From NCBI GenBank assembly GCA_003978805.1, contig QNYI01000146.1, positions 1 through 6,296 of the forward strand: a stretch of 6,296 bases of DNA. The letters run 5' to 3'. Below are positions 5,049 through 6,296 of the stretch, piece by piece; within the stretch, counting starts at the first letter, position 1; each line of letters begins with the position of its first letter. Under the pieces are notes generated by a model. It made no database searches, was not told where the DNA came from, and saw only the letters and a list, made by a program, of their open reading frames with translations. A program made the translations under genes and the position numbers. The stretch is from Desulfurobacterium sp. (lineage in GTDB: Bacteria > Aquificota > Aquificia > Desulfurobacteriales > Desulfurobacteriaceae).

Positions 5049-6296
5049 TTAAGTACTTCCCTTAAGAACTTACCTGTCCACGTATCTGTTTGAGCTACTT
5101 CTTCCGGCGTTCCGGTTGCAACTACACGTCCGCCCCTTTCACCACCTTCGGGGCCCAAGTCAATTATCCAGTCTGCGCACTTTATAAAGTCAAGGTTGTG
5201 CTCAATAACTATTACGGTGTTTCCCTTATCAACGAGCCTCTGGAGGACGTTTATGAGTTTCTTTATATCGTGGAGGTGGAGTCCCGTTGTGGGCTCATCA
5301 AGGATGTAGACGGTTTTTCCCGTTCCCTTTTTGGAGAGCTCCTTAGCCAGCTTAATTCTCTGGGCTTCTCCACCTGAAAGGGTTGTCGCAGGCTGTCCCA
5401 GCTTTATGTAACCCAGCCCGACATCGTAGAGGGTTTTTAGCTTATTCATTATCGTCGGGTGGTTCTTGAAAAATTCCATTGCCTCTTCAACTGTCATTTC
5501 TAAGACGTCGTAGATGTTCTTACCCTTATAGGTAATTTCCAAGGTTTCCCTGTTGTAGCGTTTCCCTCCGCATACGTCGCAGGTCACGTAAACGTCTGGT
5601 AAAAAGTGCATTTCAACCTTTATAACGCCGTCTCCCTTACAGGCCTCGCACCTTCCGCCGGGAACGTTGAAGGAGAACCTCCCCTTTTTATAACCCCGCG
5701 CCCTTGCCTCCGGCGTTGCGGCAAAGAGCTCCCTTATCGGCGTAAAGACGTCAACGTAGGTAGCAGGGTTTGAGCGAGGAGTTCTCCCTATGGGGGACTG
5801 GTCAACCCTTACCACTTTATCAACGTTTTCTATTCCTTCAATCCTTTCGTGCTTTCCGGGAATGACTTTACTCTTGTAAATTTCCCGCGCTAAGGCCTTG
5901 TAGAGTATCTCGTTTATGAGTGTTGACTTCCCAGAACCCGATACTCCCGTGATGCAGACAAAGAGTCCTAAGGGAATTTCAACGGTTATGTTCTTTAAGT
6001 TGTGTTCCCGAGCTCCTACTATCCTTAACCACTTACCCTTAGGCTTTCTCCTCTCTTTTGGGACTTCAATTTTTAGCTTCCCTGAGAGGTATTTACCGGT
6101 GAGGGATTTCTCATTCTTCTTAATCTCTTCGGGAGTTCCTGCTGCAACAACCTCTCCGCCGTGGACTCCAGCTCCCGGTCCCATATCAACGATGAAGTCT
6201 GCGCTCTCTATGGTTTCAAGGTCGTGTTCAACGACAATTACCGTATTCCCCAAGTCCCGTAAGCTTTTTAAGGTCTCTATGAGCCTTCTGTTGTCC
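5039..6296 (-). CDS. uvrA: excinuclease ABC subunit A, C-terminal part (5' end beyond window)
   Basis: UvrA is the damage-sensing ATPase of nucleotide excision repair: its dimer scans DNA, binds distorting lesions and loads UvrB. The frame is open to the right edge, so 418 residues are visible of an expected ~930-950. The visible part starts with the end of ATPase domain I (DNRRLIETL, then the H-loop VVEHD). Counting from the first visible codon, Walker A GVSGSGKS of domain II is at 117-124. The zinc module has CEAC at 216-219 and CDVC at 239-242, with the DNA-contacting segment between. LSGGE is at 306-310, Walker B ILDEP with D333/E334, and the second H-loop EHN with H366. Everything visible is intact. 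A TTG at 6253 could be mistaken for a start but is internal. The stop overlaps the T tail of the acpP terminator; no terminator of its own is evident. Confidence 0.97.
   Translation of the reverse strand, partial: DNRRLIETLKSLRDLGNTVIVVEHDLETIESADFIVDMGPGAGVHGGEVVAAGTPEEIKKNEKSLTGKYLSGKLKIEVPKERRKPKGKWLRIVGAREHNLKNITVEIPLGLFVCITGVSGSGKSTLINEILYKALAREIYKSKVIPGKHERIEGIENVDKVVRVDQSPIGRTPRSNPATYVDVFTPIRELFAATPEARARGYKKGRFSFNVPGGRCEACKGDGVIKVEMHFLPDVYVTCDVCGGKRYNRETLEITYKGKNIYDVLEMTVEEAMEFFKNHPTIMNKLKTLYDVGLGYIKLGQPATTLSGGEAQRIKLAKELSKKGTGKTVYILDEPTTGLHLHDIKKLINVLQRLVDKGNTVIVIEHNLDFIKCADWIIDLGPEGGERGGRVVATGTPEEVAQTDTWTGKFLREVLNKK

Noticed and set aside
5090..5377. Plus-strand open frame of 95 codons inside uvrA
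   Set aside because: Antisense to the intact ATPase domain II of uvrA and without recognisable features.
1..6296. CRISPR arrays, insertion sequences, phage attachment sites or tRNA genes
   Set aside because: No spaced direct repeats, transposase motifs, terminal inverted repeats or cloverleaf other than the tRNA-like part of tmRNA were found by reading both strands.

Overview
This 6.3 kb window looks like ordinary chromosome from a thermophilic bacterium. I suspect the Aquificota, possibly the Desulfurobacteriaceae, but that is inference from protein resemblance and base composition. Every recognisable gene is bacterial housekeeping. The stable RNA gene is far richer in G+C (about 69% over 180 bases counted at 2521-2700) than its protein-coding neighbours (about 50% in lepA lines counted), as in thermophiles whose structural RNAs are stabilised by GC pairs.

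Layout from left to right. A small PIN-domain (VapC-like) nuclease gene (13-501, +) is followed ten bases later by lepA (512-2315, +), the elongation factor 4 GTPase. As written, lepA is broken by an exact 7-bp tandem duplication (634-647). It puts a stop after 45 codons and separates the P-loop from the rest of the protein. Then comes ssrA (2376-2724, +), a complete tmRNA with an Ala-type acceptor stem, an encoded CCA end, pseudoknot PK1 and a tag frame reading ADETLALAA. Two bases after it ends the convergent gene for a secreted DsbC-like disulfide isomerase (2727-3401, -). A 79-bp divergent intergenic region separates that from a four-helix membrane protein (3481-3963, +, probably DUF2391). 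Fourteen bases later comes fabG (3978-4706, +), and then acpP (4762-4995, +), which has its own consensus-like promoter and ends in a strong intrinsic terminator. The right end is the C-terminal part of uvrA (5039 to beyond 6296, -), running into the acpP terminator.

Functional themes. fabG and acpP supply the reductase and acyl carrier of fatty acid synthesis. lepA and ssrA both act on ribosomes (EF4 on translocation and assembly, tmRNA on stalled ribosomes), but I see no sign beyond adjacency that they form a system. The DsbC-like protein works outside the cytoplasm, and UvrA is the damage-recognition ATPase of nucleotide excision repair.

I found no new multi-gene system. The observations most worth following are the lepA 7-bp duplication, the AT-rich PIN gene pressed against lepA, and the compact arrangement around ssrA: a perfect 14-bp palindrome at its promoter, and no space for a terminator before the converging gene.
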